Of a DNA stretch of 64,000 nt, positions 40,066 through 55,387 are shown piece by piece. The notes below the pieces were generated by a model. It saw only the letters and a program-made list of their open reading frames with translations, had not been told where the DNA came from and ran no database searches. The position numbers were made by a program, and so were the translations under genes. Origin of the DNA: Paenibacillus sp. E222 (lineage in GTDB: Bacteria > Bacillota > Bacilli > Paenibacillales > Paenibacillaceae); NCBI RefSeq assembly GCF_013401555.1, contig NZ_CP058552.1, positions 2,046,001 through 2,110,000 on the forward strand. Direction: 5' to 3'. The first letter of the stretch is position 1. Each line of letters begins with the position of its first letter.

Positions 40066-40512
40066 TTGCGTTCACCCCATATAGGTTATTCATCAGAGCA
40101 TCTTTGATATAAATGAAGTCTTATTGTGATTAGAGAGAGGGTTCTGAATTTAGTATTATTGAGTATTGTGTCAGTGACTACTTGAGGGAGTATCATATTC
40201 ATTCCTTATTCTATATTATATATACCTTATTATAGAGCGTTTGGATCACTTGCATCAAAAGGGGAGGGGAAACACCTCTTATATAAAAGTATCCTCTAAG
40301 TGGTTATCTAAATACTATTTGTTCACAAGTAGATGTGTTCATCTATTTTTAGTAAATAGAATTCATTTATTCAGTAACCCGAAGTATCTTTATGTAAATA
40401 GAGTTGATCCTTCTGCATTCATATAATCTGTCGAATGATGTAGTTGAGAGTCTCTTGAGTTAGCGGGAGTTGTGGATTATAAATCATTTATATAAAGGTT
40501 ATTAAAAAGTGC

Positions 40513-40541
40513 TTGCTAAATAAATTAGATCATGATATATT
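40513..40541 (+). promoter_or_regulatory. rrn promoter P1
   Basis: TTGCTA (40513-40518) and TATATT (40536-40541) with a 17-bp spacer. It lies exactly 90 bp upstream of P2, matching the tandem promoter layout of Bacillus rrn operons. The preceding 400 bp (40085-40512) is AT-rich and shows no gene. Confidence 0.6.
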
Positions 40542-40602
40542 ATTTCTTGTCGCCTCAAACGAATGATTGTCGAAACGCTTTGAACGCTGACGAAAAAAAG
40601 AG

Positions 40603-40632
40603 TTGACAGTTAGTTAGTCAACATGATAAGAT
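40603..40632 (+). promoter_or_regulatory. rrn promoter P2
   Basis: TTGACA (40603-40608, perfect) and TAAGAT (40627-40632) with an 18-bp spacer, about 135 bp before 16S. The leader contains CTTGAAAACTGAACAAATGG, similar to the antitermination (boxA-like) leader of Bacilli. Confidence 0.75.
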
Positions 40633-40765
40633 AAGATTCCTGTCCGGTTGACAAGCATTAACACGAACGGACAACAAGTTCCTTGAAAACTGAACAAATG
40701 GATAGTAACTTTTGATTCATAATGAATCGTCAGTTTCAAAATGAGCTTATCGCTCTTTTCAATAC

Positions 40766-42321
<1,556 letters not shown>

Positions 42322-42471
42322 TGGAGAATCGTTTCCTGCGTGGAAACATTCAAATACGCAGGTTCTTAGAACCTGCGGCAGCGATTCATTTCGGTCCATC
42401 ACATTAGTGTGGATGAAATGAAGAGCAAAACACAGTTACTTATCCATTTGTTCAGTTTTGATGGAATTTGA

Positions 42472-42547
42472 GGGGCCATAGCTCAGCTGGGAGAGCGCCT
42501 GCCTTGCAAGCAGGAGGTCAGCGGTTCGATCCCGCTTGGCTCCACCA
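42472..42547 (+). tRNA. tRNA-Ala (anticodon TGC) in the rrn spacer
   Basis: 76 nt including encoded CCA. The acceptor GGGGCCA pairs with TGGCTCC (G-C, G-U pairs), D-arm GCTC-AGCTGGGA-GAGC, anticodon TGC at 42505-42507 within stem CCTGC/GCAGG, and T-loop GGTTCGATC. The rest of the 16S-23S spacer (42320-42471, 42548-42756) has no second tRNA. Confidence 0.97.
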
Positions 42548-42756
42548 AAGAATTTCGTCTATTTAGCTTGTTCTTTGAAAACTAGATATCGAAACGAAAA
42601 TTGCGAATTAGAACATTCCTTTTTAAGCTGAACTTGTGTTAAAACAAGTTTCAATAAAAACGGTAGATTGCATGAGCGAGTGATCGAAATGGAGCGACTT
42701 TTGGCTTTGGACGCAGTCCAAAACAAGCGGAGCGACAGCTCGAACACGAGCGGAAT

Positions 42757-45681
<2,925 letters not shown>

Positions 45682-45828
45682 AGATATGCAGGTTGTAAGT
45701 TGCAAATTTCGTTTCGGATCTAGTTTTCAGAGAATAATCTCTGAAATGAAAATTGGTACATCACAGAATGTGCGTATGATTTTCAGTTCCATATTGGATT
45801 TCAAGAAGCTATGCTTCGACAAATCGCG

Positions 45829-45945
45829 TTTGGTGGCGATGGCGGAGGGGTTCCACACGTACCCATCCCGAACACGACCGTTAAGCCCTCTAGCGCCGAT
45901 GGTACTTGGACCGCAGGGTCCTGGGAGAGTAGGACGCCGCCAAGC
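45829..45945 (+). rRNA. rrf: 5S ribosomal RNA
   Basis: 117 nt from TTTGGTGGCGATGGCGGAGG to GACGCCGCCAAGC; the two ends pair (TTGGCGGCG / TGGTGGCGA type helix) and CCCGAACACG is the conserved loop. Last gene of the rrn operon. Confidence 0.95.
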
Positions 45946-45949
45946 GAAG

Positions 45950-45984
45950 AACCACTGCCGATGTTATTCGGTGGTGGTTTTTAT
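45950..45984 (+). terminator. rrn operon terminator
   Basis: AACCACTGCCG pairs with CGGTGGTGGTT (G-U at one position), followed by TTTATTTG and later a second T-rich tract (GTTTTTTT). A further hairpin AGAGATGC/GCATCTCT lies at 46047-46066. Confidence 0.85.
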
Positions 45985-46176
45985 TTGCGTTTTTTTACTA
46001 TAGATCACAGGTGGAACAATTATTATACACGAAAAAAATATTCCCGAGAGATGCCCACGCATCTCTTGTTTGACTTTGTCCCGTTCCTCTGACACACTCA
46101 TAAATAGATACATACATCACGTATCAGGCCATGATTTGAAAGATATCATAACTTAGAGAACGGGGTGCAGGACGAC

Positions 46177-47352
46177 ATGGAAATTCAGAAATTAACCGTA
46201 GATGATTTTGAGCCAGCTATGGCACTCTCCGAGTATGCTTTTCAAGTGGTAATGAGTGAAGAACAAACGGAGAAGCGACGGAGTCAATTTGATTCACAGG
46301 ATATATGGGGTGTATTTGAGGAAGGACAATTGGGTGCCAAACTTCACATTATTCCTTTTCAAACTTATATTCACGGAAGATCGTTCGAGATGGGCGGTAT
46401 TGCGGGAGTAGCCACATGGCCAGAATATAGACGCAAAGGCTGGGTAGCCGGGCTATTGAAGCATGCGCTGGAGGAAATGAACCGTAACAAACAAAGTATA
46501 TCGTTTTTGCATCCGTTCTCTTTTGCATTTTATCGGAGATATGGATGGGAGACGTATGTTGAGTTTAAACGATATAAAGTGCCTACAGCTCATCTGCCTG
46601 CAAAAAAGGCAACCCCTGGAACAATTCGGCGTGGCGATCCGGGAATCAGCGTATTAAAGGAAGTATACAGTGCGTATGCTGAGCGCTATAACGGAACCTT
46701 AATCCGAGATGATGCGAGATGGGAGAATTCAGTTCTCACTAATGGAGCCAGCCAGAAGGCTGTATATTATGATGAAGCTGGTAAAGCACAAGGCTATGTT
46801 TTATATGAGGTTAAGGAAAGAAAGTTTACCATTAAAGAGATCATTTATCTGAATGAAGAGGCAAGACAAGGTTTGTGGACCTTTATAGCCAACCATGATT
46901 CCATGATTGAGGAAGTCACTTTACAGGCACCAGCCAGTGATATGCTTGCTTTTCAATTAGATAATCCGCGGATTCAGCAGGAAATTGTACCTTTCTTCAT
47001 GGCACGTATTGTGAGTGTCGAACAATTTATTTCCCAGTATCCTTTTGCGAGCCCAGACTCACCAGTACAGATTAATCTCCAGGTAGAGGATGCATACGCA
47101 CCATGGAATGAAGGGGTATGGCAATTAAATGTGGCGATGAACGGTACAGCTTCAATATGGAAAACATCTGAGCCTGCTGCTAAAGATCAGACTGTTAAAG
47201 TAGACATTCAGACGCTTACCGCTATGCTGATGGGGTATCGTAGGCCCACAGAGATGGCTCAGATAGGTAGAATGGAAGGACCAAATGAAGCAATAAAAGC
47301 TCTGGAACAAGCAATTCCTGATCGGGAAACGTATTTACTTGATTTTTTCTGA
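46177..47352 (+). CDS. GNAT acetyltransferase with SCP2-like C-terminal domain (Eis-like)
   Basis: The chosen start is ATG 46177 (MEIQKLTVDDFEPAMAL) with AGGA just upstream; a GTG at 46165 is possible. The 391-residue protein has a GNAT fold with IAGVATWPEYRRKGWVAGLL (acetyl-CoA loop, about 74-93) and SISFLHPFSFAFYRRYGWE (about 108-126). A second, degenerate GNAT-like domain and a C-terminal sterol-carrier-like domain follow (VQINLQVEDAYAPWNEG onwards). This three-part layout is that of Eis-like acetyltransferases, some of which acetylate aminoglycosides or small amines. The substrate here is unknown. Confidence 0.85.
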   Translation: MEIQKLTVDDFEPAMALSEYAFQVVMSEEQTEKRRSQFDSQDIWGVFEEGQLGAKLHIIPFQTYIHGRSFEMGGIAGVATWPEYRRKGWVAGLLKHALEEMNRNKQSISFLHPFSFAFYRRYGWETYVEFKRYKVPTAHLPAKKATPGTIRRGDPGISVLKEVYSAYAERYNGTLIRDDARWENSVLTNGASQKAVYYDEAGKAQGYVLYEVKERKFTIKEIIYLNEEARQGLWTFIANHDSMIEEVTLQAPASDMLAFQLDNPRIQQEIVPFFMARIVSVEQFISQYPFASPDSPVQINLQVEDAYAPWNEGVWQLNVAMNGTASIWKTSEPAAKDQTVKVDIQTLTAMLMGYRRPTEMAQIGRMEGPNEAIKALEQAIPDRETYLLDFF

Positions 47353-47435
47353 TCCTCATAGAGTAAAGAGTTTTCTAGGATCAATTTCATAGATTTAACG
47401 TGTATAGCATTACGTTGCTAGTGTGAGACAAATGG

Positions 47436-47467
47436 ACTTCTCCAGTTATTTTGGAGAGGTTTTTTTG
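47436..47467 (+). terminator. Terminator after the acetyltransferase gene
   Basis: ACTTCTCCA and TGGAGAGGT (one G-U) with a short loop, followed by seven T's. Confidence 0.85.
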
Positions 47468-47518
47468 TGTCAGCCGAATATTTCGTGTAAAATCGTAAAA
47501 AATGAATAGTGCTCCCTC

Positions 47519-47546
47519 TTGGCAAAACCACAAAATATGCTATAAT
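47519..47546 (+). promoter_or_regulatory. SigmaA-type promoter of the ctsR operon
   Basis: TTGGCA (47519-47524) and TATAAT (47541-47546) with a 16-bp spacer. The transcript would have a leader of about 270 nt before ctsR (47553-47824), which holds small hairpins such as GAGCG-TCCTT-CGCTC (47681-47695) and no gene. Confidence 0.7.
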
Positions 47547-47554
47547 GTATATAA

Positions 47555-47571
47555 AGTCAAAGAAAGTCAAA
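47555..47571. promoter_or_regulatory. CtsR operator
   Basis: AGTCAAA-GAA-AGTCAAA is a direct repeat of the CtsR heptad with the conserved 3-nt spacer (N-A-N). It starts 8 bp after the -10 box, over the transcription start, which allows CtsR to repress its own operon. A third partial heptad (AGTCAAC) follows. Confidence 0.9.
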
Positions 47572-47824
47572 GTCAACTAAAGGTTAAATACTTACGTAGC
47601 TTTCTTTCTGCAATCCGGTGGTGGGAGCCATTTTAAAGGTAGTACACATCAGCGGATAAAGGCAATATTAAAGGACCTTCGAGCGTCCTTCGCTCTCCTG
47701 TTAAAGACCGTTGAAGATCAGTTTCGCTGTTTCCTTGATTGGTTAAATGGGTGGAGAAGGTGTACTCTGTAGGGGCGTGTGGGTCCTTATTGACTTAACG
47801 TTTCAGACAGTGGAGGATGAGTCG

Positions 47825-48286
47825 ATGCGTAATATCTCTGATATTATCGAACAATATCTGAAGAGTATTTTGCATGAAAGTCCCGAAGGAATGGTCGAAA
47901 TTCAACGTAATGATCTGGCTGACCAATTTTCATGTGTGCCTTCCCAGATCAATTATGTCATCAGCACCCGATTTACACTCGAAAAAGGTTACCTTGTAGA
48001 GAGTAAACGTGGAGGCGGCGGTTATGTTCGCATACAGCGAATCGAATTGCCAGCTCACTCGGCTCTGCATAACCATTTGCACCATAGTATTGGAGATGAG
48101 ATCGGGCAGACAGCTGCCGAAGGTCTGATCTACCAACTGGAAGAAGCACGTTTCTTGAGCAAAAGGGAAGCCGGGTTGATGCGGGCAGCTGTATCGAGAG
48201 AGATTATATTGGTCAAACTTCCTTACCGGGATCAAATTCGTGCCAGAATGTTAAAGGCGATGTTAATATCTTTGCTCGGTAAATGA
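47825..48286 (+). CDS. ctsR: Transcriptional repressor CtsR
   Basis: This 153-residue repressor controls class III heat-shock genes. The start is ATG 47825 after GGAGGATGA; longer readings from 47747 lack a site. The winged helix-turn-helix spans about residues 1-73 (NDLADQFSCVPSQINYVIST) with the heat-sensing glycine-rich loop KRGGGGYVRI (about 61-70). The C-terminal four-helix domain mediates dimerisation and McsB targeting. It heads the operon ctsR-mcsA-mcsB-clpC and is autoregulated through the operator at 47555-47571. Confidence 0.96.
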   Translation: MRNISDIIEQYLKSILHESPEGMVEIQRNDLADQFSCVPSQINYVISTRFTLEKGYLVESKRGGGGYVRIQRIELPAHSALHNHLHHSIGDEIGQTAAEGLIYQLEEARFLSKREAGLMRAAVSREIILVKLPYRDQIRARMLKAMLISLLGK

Positions 48287-48316
48287 AAACTATCGGGATC
48301 AAGGGGGTACATCATT

Positions 48317-48841
48317 GTGCTGTGCCAAGAATGCAACAAACGACCGGCAACACTCCATTTCACGAAGATCGTGAACGGAGAGAAGACGGAATTCCATATT
48401 TGTGAGTCATGTGCTCGTGAAAAAGGGGAAATGATTCCCGGAACATCCAACGGATTTTCTATTCACAACTTATTGTCCGGGTTGCTTGATTTTGAACCCT
48501 CAGGCAAGAATGGCAATACGGGAGCAACACCTGCACAATCCCTTCGTTGTGAAGAATGCGGCATGACCTATTCACAGTTTAGCAAAATCGGCCGCTTTGG
48601 CTGTAGTTCTTGTTATAAATATTTTGACAGTCGTTTGGACCCGCTATTCAAACGGGTTCATGGCAGCACTTCCCACGTGGGGAAAGTGCCTGCACGAGCT
48701 GGTGGCCGCATCAAGGTCAAAAGACAGATTGCTGATCTGAAACGGGATCTTCAGGAGAGCATAACGCAAGAGGAGTTTGAAGAAGCTGCTCAAATTCGTG
48801 ATCAGATCAGGGAACTTGAAAAAGAAATAGCTCAGGAGTAA
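48317..48841 (+). CDS. mcsA: McsA, zinc-finger activator of arginine kinase McsB
   Basis: This 174-residue protein has two zinc-finger units of CxxC pairs: CQEC..CESC (residues 3-34) and CEEC..CSSC (about 76-100). A C-terminal UVR-like coiled segment follows (ITQEEFEEAAQIRDQIRELEKEI). It activates McsB kinase and binds ClpC. The start is GTG at 48317, about 10 bases after GGGGG. It lies 30 bp after ctsR and 28 bp before mcsB. Confidence 0.95.
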   Translation: MLCQECNKRPATLHFTKIVNGEKTEFHICESCAREKGEMIPGTSNGFSIHNLLSGLLDFEPSGKNGNTGATPAQSLRCEECGMTYSQFSKIGRFGCSSCYKYFDSRLDPLFKRVHGSTSHVGKVPARAGGRIKVKRQIADLKRDLQESITQEEFEEAAQIRDQIRELEKEIAQE

Positions 48842-48869
48842 AGTTTGTGATGAGTAGGAGGGATGCGTA

Positions 48870-49940
48870 ATGCCTAATCTTCGTTTTACAGAGAAGGCGC
48901 TCAGCGACTGGATGCGTAGTGATGCGGCTGATTCCGAGATCGTCATTAGCAGCCGGGTCCGGATCGCACGCAACCTGCAGCATTATCCGTTTCCGATGCT
49001 GGCTTCCAATGAGCAATCGGAAGAAGTGCTGAATAAGCTGAGCGAAGTACTTCAATACGATGACGTTCATGCCTTTGGAGATTTTCATACTCTGGATCTG
49101 ATTGATATCGATGACCTTGACAAACGGGTGCTGGTGGAGAAACATCTGATCAGTCCCAGTCTTGCGAACGAATCCAGAAATGGTGCTGTTATTCTCAGTG
49201 AGGATGAATCTGTAAGTATTATGATTAATGAAGAGGATCATCTTCGTATCCAGTGCCTCTATCCGGGGTTCCAGGTGAAAGAAGCCTGGGAGAAAGCTTC
49301 CGCCATAGATGATGCTTTTGAAGCGCATGTGGATTATGCTTTTGATGACCGCAGAGGATATTTAACCAGTTGCCCTACAAATGTAGGTACAGGTGTAAGA
49401 GCATCTGTCATGATGCATCTGCCCGCTCTGGTGATGACACAGCAGATCGGCCGCATTCTAACCGCAGTCTCCCAAGTCGGACTGACTGTACGGGGAATTT
49501 ACGGTGAAGGCAGTGAGGCGATGGGTAACCTGTTCCAAATCTCGAACCAGATCACACTGGGGCAGACGGAACAAGAAGTCATTGATAACCTGCATAGCGT
49601 TGTGTTACAGATGATTGGGCATGAACGTACCGCCAGAGAACGGTTAATTACCGACTCCAGACTGCGTATTACCGACAGGGTTATGCGGTCATATGGCATT
49701 CTGTCCCATGCTGCAATTGTCGATTCGAAGGAAGCTGCACAGCGTTTGTCTGATGTTCGACTTGGTGTGGATCTCGGCTTGTTGGACGGCTTGTCCATAA
49801 CCGTGATGAACGAGTTGAATGTGATGACGCAGCCGGGCTTTTTGCAGAAAACATTTGGGGAAGACATGCGGACAGATGAGCGTGACATATATCGGGCTCA
49901 GTTGATTCGTGATACGATCAGTGCAGCCAATCAATCTTAG
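48870..49940 (+). CDS. mcsB: Protein arginine kinase McsB
   Basis: This 356-residue protein is a guanidino-kinase-fold enzyme that phosphorylates arginines to mark proteins for ClpCP degradation. Motifs: VISSRVRIARNL (about 25-36, ATP site), MINEEDHLRIQ (about 118-128, catalytic Glu region), YLTSCPTNVGTGVRASVMMH (about 165-184, Cys loop) and RARE-type residues near RTARERLITDSRLRITDRV. The conserved phosphoarginine-binding segments appear intact. AGGAGGGATG precedes the ATG. Confidence 0.96.
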   Translation: MPNLRFTEKALSDWMRSDAADSEIVISSRVRIARNLQHYPFPMLASNEQSEEVLNKLSEVLQYDDVHAFGDFHTLDLIDIDDLDKRVLVEKHLISPSLANESRNGAVILSEDESVSIMINEEDHLRIQCLYPGFQVKEAWEKASAIDDAFEAHVDYAFDDRRGYLTSCPTNVGTGVRASVMMHLPALVMTQQIGRILTAVSQVGLTVRGIYGEGSEAMGNLFQISNQITLGQTEQEVIDNLHSVVLQMIGHERTARERLITDSRLRITDRVMRSYGILSHAAIVDSKEAAQRLSDVRLGVDLGLLDGLSITVMNELNVMTQPGFLQKTFGEDMRTDERDIYRAQLIRDTISAANQS

Positions 49941-50124
49941 GTTCAAGCGTTGTTTATAAAGGTTTCACGCCGCATCTGCGGCTTCTATATAATAGAGCAT
50001 TTTCTATAACTGAATGCTGAATGATTTTATTCGCAGCACGGCTGCAAAAAAAATGATATGAAGAATACGGTGGGATCCTTTTAACAGCCCCCGTTTTATC
50101 CAAAACCATGGAGGTGCAGGAGAT

Positions 50125-52587
50125 ATGATGTTTGGAAGATTTACGGAACGGGCCCAAAAGGTGCTCGCATTGGCGCAGGAAGAAGCTGTCCGTCTTGGTC
50201 ATAATAACATCGGTACAGAGCACATTTTGCTCGGCCTCATTCGTGAAGGCGAAGGCATCGCAGCCAAAGCGCTGATCGGCCTGGGACTCGGATTGGAAAA
50301 AATTCAAGATGAAGTAGAAACGCTGATTGGCCGCGGTCAAGAGCAACCTACGAACATTGCATATACGCCTCGAGCGAAAAAAGTAATTGAACTGTCTATG
50401 GATGAAGCGCGCAAATTGGGCCATACCTATGTAGGCACAGAGCATATCCTGCTCGGATTGATCCGAGAAGGCGAAGGGGTTGCGGCACGTGTGCTGAACA
50501 ACCTGGGTATTAGTTTGAACAAGGCACGTCAACAAGTATTGCAACTGCTTGGCAGCAGTGAAGCTGTATCCAGTCATAACGGTACACCTGCCAATGTCAG
50601 CACACCAACACTGGACAGTCTGGCACGTGACCTCACGGCGTATGCCAGAGAGAACAACCTGGACCCCGTGATTGGACGTAGTAAAGAAATTGAACGTGTT
50701 ATTCAGGTACTGAGCCGTCGTACCAAGAATAACCCGGTACTGATCGGTGAACCAGGTGTAGGTAAAACAGCCATTGCTGAAGGACTTGCACAAAAAATCA
50801 TCGCGAATGAAATTCCGGAGACTTTGCGTGACAAACGTGTCATGACATTGGATATGGGTTCGGTTGTTGCAGGTACAAAATATCGTGGTGAATTCGAAGA
50901 TCGTCTGAAAAAAATTATGGATGAGATTCGTCAAGCGGGTAACATCGTCCTGTTCATTGACGAATTGCATACCCTGATTGGTGCAGGTGGAGCGGAAGGT
51001 GCAATTGATGCTTCGAACATTTTGAAACCGGCGTTGGCCCGTGGAGAATTACAGTGCATCGGTGCAACAACACTGGATGAATACCGCAAATATATCGAGA
51101 AGGATGCTGCCCTGGAGCGTCGTTTCCAACCGATCACTGTGGATCAACCTTCTCCAGAAGAAGCAATTCAGATTTTACACGGCTTGCGTGATCGTTACGA
51201 AGCGCATCACCGGGTGAAAATTACGGATGAAGCGATTGTACAGGCGGTTAAACTGTCTGACCGGTACATTACAGACCGCTTCCTGCCGGACAAAGCAATT
51301 GACCTGATTGATGAGGCGGGTTCCAAAGTCAGATTGAACTCTTACACGATCCCACCAAACCTCAAACAACTGGAAAGCCGTCTTGAAGATATCCGTAAGG
51401 AAAAAGACGCAGCGGTTCAAAGTCAGGAGTTCGAAAAAGCAGCAGCTCTGCGTGACACGGAACAAAAAATTCGTGAAGAGCTGGATGTAACGAAGAACCA
51501 ATGGAAAGAAAAACAAGGTCGCACGGATTCTGAAGTAACGCCTGAGGATATCGCGCAAGTGGTAGCCAACTGGACTGGAATTCCGGTGAACAAGCTGAAA
51601 GAAGAAGAAACACAACGCTTGATGAACCTGGAATCTATTCTTCATGAACGTGTCATCGGTCAAGATGAGGCTGTGAAGTCCGTCAGCCGTGCAGTTCGTC
51701 GTGCTCGGGCCGGATTGAAAGATCCGAAACGTCCGATGGGTTCATTTATCTTCCTGGGTCCTACCGGGGTAGGTAAAACCGAGCTGGCTCGTGCACTTGC
51801 AGAAGCCATGTTCGGCGATGAAAATGCAGTCATCCGGATTGATATGTCCGAGTATGGTGAGAAGCATTCCACTTCAAGACTCGTCGGAGCGCCTCCGGGA
51901 TATGTGGGATATGAAGAAGGTGGACAGCTGACTGAGAAAGTTCGTCGTAAACCTTACTCCGTTGTCCTGCTCGATGAGATCGAGAAAGCACATCCGGAAG
52001 TATTCAACATCTTGCTGCAAGTGCTTGAGGATGGTCGTCTGACCGACTCCAAAGGACGCGTCGTAGACTTCCGGAATACGTTGATCATTTTGACATCCAA
52101 TGTGGGTGCAGAAGCGATCAAACGTAATTCTACACTGGGCTTTACGGCAGTAGTGGATGCAGGTGCGGATTACGATAACATGAAGGGTAAAGTGATGGAT
52201 GAGCTGAAGAAAAGCTTCCGTCCTGAGTTCCTTAACCGGATTGATGAAATTATCGTGTTCCACTCTCTTGAAGAGAAACATATCGCGGAGATTGTTACAC
52301 TGATGAGCGAAGAGCTTCGCAAACGGCTGCGTGAGTATGAGGTCGACTTTGAACTCACCGACAATGCCAAGGCATTCCTTGCCAAAGCAGGCTTCGATCC
52401 AGCCTATGGTGCTCGTCCGCTTCGTCGGGCGATCCAGAAGCATATTGAAGACAAATTGTCTGAAGAGTTGCTCACGGGTAATGTGATCAAAGGTGATTCG
52501 TTACTCATCGATGAAGAGAATGGAGCATTGTCGGTAACGAAAAAAGAAGTTGTTGTTCCTTCTACTGAGGAAATCGAAACGAAATAA
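50125..52587 (+). CDS. clpC: AAA+ chaperone ClpC
   Basis: This is an 820-residue Hsp100 unfoldase, partner of ClpP. It has two N-terminal Clp repeats (residues 1-145; [21 protein letters not shown] and [21 protein letters not shown], each just over the usual motif), a first AAA domain with [13 protein letters not shown], the middle domain (about 410-475) that binds McsB/MecA, and a second AAA domain with [13 protein letters not shown]. The gene follows mcsB after 184 bp containing a GCCGCA-TC-TGCGGC hairpin (49969-49982). GGAGGTG precedes the ATG. Confidence 0.97.
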   Translation: MMFGRFTERAQKVLALAQEEAVRLGHNNIGTEHILLGLIREGEGIAAKALIGLGLGLEKIQDEVETLIGRGQEQPTNIAYTPRAKKVIELSMDEARKLGHTYVGTEHILLGLIREGEGVAARVLNNLGISLNKARQQVLQLLGSSEAVSSHNGTPANVSTPTLDSLARDLTAYARENNLDPVIGRSKEIERVIQVLSRRTKNNPVLIGEPGVGKTAIAEGLAQKIIANEIPETLRDKRVMTLDMGSVVAGTKYRGEFEDRLKKIMDEIRQAGNIVLFIDELHTLIGAGGAEGAIDASNILKPALARGELQCIGATTLDEYRKYIEKDAALERRFQPITVDQPSPEEAIQILHGLRDRYEAHHRVKITDEAIVQAVKLSDRYITDRFLPDKAIDLIDEAGSKVRLNSYTIPPNLKQLESRLEDIRKEKDAAVQSQEFEKAAALRDTEQKIREELDVTKNQWKEKQGRTDSEVTPEDIAQVVANWTGIPVNKLKEEETQRLMNLESILHERVIGQDEAVKSVSRAVRRARAGLKDPKRPMGSFIFLGPTGVGKTELARALAEAMFGDENAVIRIDMSEYGEKHSTSRLVGAPPGYVGYEEGGQLTEKVRRKPYSVVLLDEIEKAHPEVFNILLQVLEDGRLTDSKGRVVDFRNTLIILTSNVGAEAIKRNSTLGFTAVVDAGADYDNMKGKVMDELKKSFRPEFLNRIDEIIVFHSLEEKHIAEIVTLMSEELRKRLREYEVDFELTDNAKAFLAKAGFDPAYGARPLRRAIQKHIEDKLSEELLTGNVIKGDSLLIDEENGALSVTKKEVVVPSTEEIETK

Positions 52588-52635
52588 GTGACACATAGCT
52601 AGTGAATAGCTGGTGCTACTGAGTCTGATGTATAA

Positions 52636-52682
52636 AACAAAAATCCTTCCTGGCTTTTGTCGGGAAGGATTTTTGTTGTTTT
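52636..52682 (+). terminator. Terminator of the ctsR-clpC operon
   Basis: AACAAAAATCCTTCC and GGGAAGGATTTTTGTT form a stem of about 14 bp with an 11-nt loop, followed by GTTTT. Confidence 0.9.
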
Positions 52683-52886
52683 AGTGCCAGTCAGAGCCCC
52701 AAAGCTGTTGTTTATCAGGAAACAAACGTTGAACTGGCTGCGAACATGTGTAAAGTTTGCGATAATCCTTTACGAAAAATCTCAAACAATGGTAAACTTT
52801 TATTAACCCTGCACGTCAGGGAGTTTAGGCAAAATTCGTCGAAAAATGCAAAATGCTGTTATAAAATAAATCCTAGGAGTGCTGAA

Positions 52887-54254
52887 GTGGCCAAAGTTAA
52901 AACCAAGTTTCAGTGTACGGAATGCGGCTATGAAGCCCCCAAATGGTACGGCAAATGTCCGGGTTGTCAGTCTTGGAATTCAATGGTGGAAGAAACCGAA
53001 ACAGTGGTCAAAACACAAGGGAGAAATTCCCCTCTTTTTGAGAGTAAAGATAAGCCACTTCCCATCATAGATATAGATAGCGGTCAGGAACCGCGTGTAC
53101 AGACTGGAATTGAAGAGCTAAACCGGGTTTTGGGCGGCGGAATTGTTCCAGGATCTCTCGTTCTGGTGGGCGGAGACCCCGGAATCGGAAAATCAACGTT
53201 AATGTTGCAAACATCTCATGCATTGACTCATTCAGGTTTGCGCGTGTTATATGTCTCAGGCGAGGAATCCGTTAAGCAAACGAAATTGCGGGCTGACCGT
53301 CTGGGTGCGCTGTCTCCTGAGTTATATGTACTATGTGAGACCAATATGGAGCGGGTTGAGGAAGCGGTGGAGCAGATCCAACCGCATTTTCTAGTCATCG
53401 ACTCCATTCAGACCGTATATCTGCCAGAAGTCACCAGTGCTCCCGGTAGTGTAGCTCAGGTAAGGGAATGTACGTCACGGTTCATGCGGATCGCCAAAGG
53501 GCGAGGCATTGCAACCGTACTTGTGGGGCATGTTACGAAAGAAGGTGCTATTGCCGGTCCCCGTATGTTGGAGCATATGGTGGACTGTGTTCTTTATTTT
53601 GAAGGAGAGCGGCATCATACGTATCGCCTTTTACGTGCGGTCAAGAACCGTTTTGGTTCGACCAATGAGATCGGTATTTTTGAAATGGGCGAAGATGGAC
53701 TTCGTGAAGTAGGCAACCCTTCTGAGCTCTTTTTGTCAGAACGTCCACTGGGTGTGGCTGGTTCTACCGTAGTGGCCAGCATGGAGGGCACACGTCCTCT
53801 GCTTGTGGAATTGCAGGCATTGATTTCTACCACACATTTCCCTTCTCCCCGACGTATGGCAACTGGGGTAGATCTCCATCGATTAAATTTGATTATTGCG
53901 GTACTGGAGAAACGGATGGGCATGTTCCTGCAAACACAGGATGCTTATCTGAACGTAGCTGGTGGTGTGAGATTAGATGAGCCGGCAGTGGACTTGGCGG
54001 TTGCTATAAGTATCGCATCCAGCTTGAGAGATGTGCCTACCAAGCCAGATGACGTCATCTTTGGGGAAATCGGCTTGACGGGTGAGGTTCGGGCCGTTTC
54101 GCGGGCTGAACAACGTGTGAAAGAAGCTCAGAAATTGGGCTTCAAGCGTGTCATTTTACCAGAAAAAAGCTTAAAGGGCTGGAAACATCCTCGCGGGATA
54201 CAACTGATCGGTGTGAATACCGTGGCAGATGCACTAGCGGTTGCTTTAGATTAG
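52887..54254 (+). CDS. radA: DNA repair protein RadA
   Basis: The start is GTG 52887 ([20 protein letters not shown]) with TAGGAGTG upstream; a longer reading from 52746 has no site and a non-conserved N-terminus. The 455-residue protein has a C4 zinc finger (CTEC..CPGC), a RecA-like ATPase with [11 protein letters not shown] (about 93-103), the RadA-specific KNRFGST motif (about 255) and a Lon-protease-like C-terminal domain. It promotes branch migration in recombination. In Bacillus radA is followed by disA, whose activity it modulates; the same order is seen here. Confidence 0.95.
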   Translation: MAKVKTKFQCTECGYEAPKWYGKCPGCQSWNSMVEETETVVKTQGRNSPLFESKDKPLPIIDIDSGQEPRVQTGIEELNRVLGGGIVPGSLVLVGGDPGIGKSTLMLQTSHALTHSGLRVLYVSGEESVKQTKLRADRLGALSPELYVLCETNMERVEEAVEQIQPHFLVIDSIQTVYLPEVTSAPGSVAQVRECTSRFMRIAKGRGIATVLVGHVTKEGAIAGPRMLEHMVDCVLYFEGERHHTYRLLRAVKNRFGSTNEIGIFEMGEDGLREVGNPSELFLSERPLGVAGSTVVASMEGTRPLLVELQALISTTHFPSPRRMATGVDLHRLNLIIAVLEKRMGMFLQTQDAYLNVAGGVRLDEPAVDLAVAISIASSLRDVPTKPDDVIFGEIGLTGEVRAVSRAEQRVKEAQKLGFKRVILPEKSLKGWKHPRGIQLIGVNTVADALAVALD

Positions 54255-54267
54255 GGGGCATAACAAG

Positions 54268-55344
54268 ATGAAAGATTCGAGCCAACTGGATAATATGAAC
54301 GAATTGTTAAGGCTGATCGCACCAGGTACACCTTTCCGCGAAGGTCTGGAGAACGTGCTGCGTGCCAAGACGGGTGCACTGCTGGTTGTAGGATACAGCC
54401 CTGAAGTGATGGAAGTAGTGGATGGAGGATTCTCGATTAATTGTGATTTCTCCCCGAACTATCTGTATGAACTCGCCAAGATGGATGGTGCCATCATCCT
54501 TAGCGAGGATTTAAAGCGTATTTTATACGCCAACACACAGCTCATTCCTGACTCATCCATCTCTTCATCTGAGACGGGGATCCGTCACCGGACGGCTGAG
54601 CGTGTCGCAAAACAAACAGGCAAATTAGTCGTATCCATATCGCAGCGCCGGAATATTATCACCTTATATCAAGGAACACTACGGTATTCCCTCAAAGAAA
54701 TTGGGGTTATTTTGACCAAGGCGAATCAAGCGATTCAAACCTTGGAAAAATACAAAGCTGTATTGACACAGTCCCTTACGAATCTGAGTGCCTCCGAGTT
54801 CGAGGAACTGGTAACGATTCCTGAGGTGGTTAATGTCATTCAGCGTACGGAAATGGTTATGCGGATCAAAACGGAAATCAAGCGTTATATTCATGAACTC
54901 GGCAACGAGGGACGTCTGATCTCCATGCAGATGGAGGAACTCGTCGGTACTACGGAAGAAGAAGCCTGGTTGCTGTATAAGGACTATGCCCGTGATGACA
55001 GTGATGACAAAATCCGTGAGATTATCGTTGGTCTGAAAAGATTATCGGACGATGAATTGCTGGATGCACATCATATCGTACGTCTGCTGGGATACCCTTC
55101 GTCAGCAGCTACGTCCGAAGATTCGGTTGCACCTCGCGGATATCGGGTATTAAATAAGATCCCCCGCTTGCCGAATGTCATCATCCATAACCTGGTGGAT
55201 CAGTTCGAACAATTGCCTCATGTCATCATGGCTACAATTGAAGAGCTGGACGAAGTGGACGGGATTGGAGAGGTACGCGCCCGAACCATTAAGGAAGGTC
55301 TCAAGCGTTTGCAGGAGCAGATGTTTATTGACAGACAAATGTAA
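54268..55344 (+). CDS. disA: DNA integrity scanning diadenylate cyclase DisA
   Basis: This 358-residue protein makes cyclic di-AMP from two ATP and pauses on branched DNA. The DAC domain has the catalytic DGA ([10 protein letters not shown], about 72-81) and RHRTAER (about 106-112). A helical spine (about 150-290) joins a C-terminal helix-hairpin-helix DNA-binding domain ([19 protein letters not shown]). It lies 13 bp after radA, with GGGGGCA before the ATG. Confidence 0.96.
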   Translation: MKDSSQLDNMNELLRLIAPGTPFREGLENVLRAKTGALLVVGYSPEVMEVVDGGFSINCDFSPNYLYELAKMDGAIILSEDLKRILYANTQLIPDSSISSSETGIRHRTAERVAKQTGKLVVSISQRRNIITLYQGTLRYSLKEIGVILTKANQAIQTLEKYKAVLTQSLTNLSASEFEELVTIPEVVNVIQRTEMVMRIKTEIKRYIHELGNEGRLISMQMEELVGTTEEEAWLLYKDYARDDSDDKIREIIVGLKRLSDDELLDAHHIVRLLGYPSSAATSEDSVAPRGYRVLNKIPRLPNVIIHNLVDQFEQLPHVIMATIEELDEVDGIGEVRARTIKEGLKRLQEQMFIDRQM

Positions 55345-55387
55345 GGGTTTGCCTATAACGGCTTGAAAATAATGAGGTGAAACAACG

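Noticed and set aside
40241..40426. A 61-residue open frame in the AT-rich region before the rrn promoters
   Set aside because: No ribosome site, low-complexity AT-rich sequence and no domain; treated as non-coding leader.
49954..50970. A 338-residue open frame on the minus strand
   Set aside because: It overlaps the clpC N-terminus and shows no family features, a shadow of clpC codon use.
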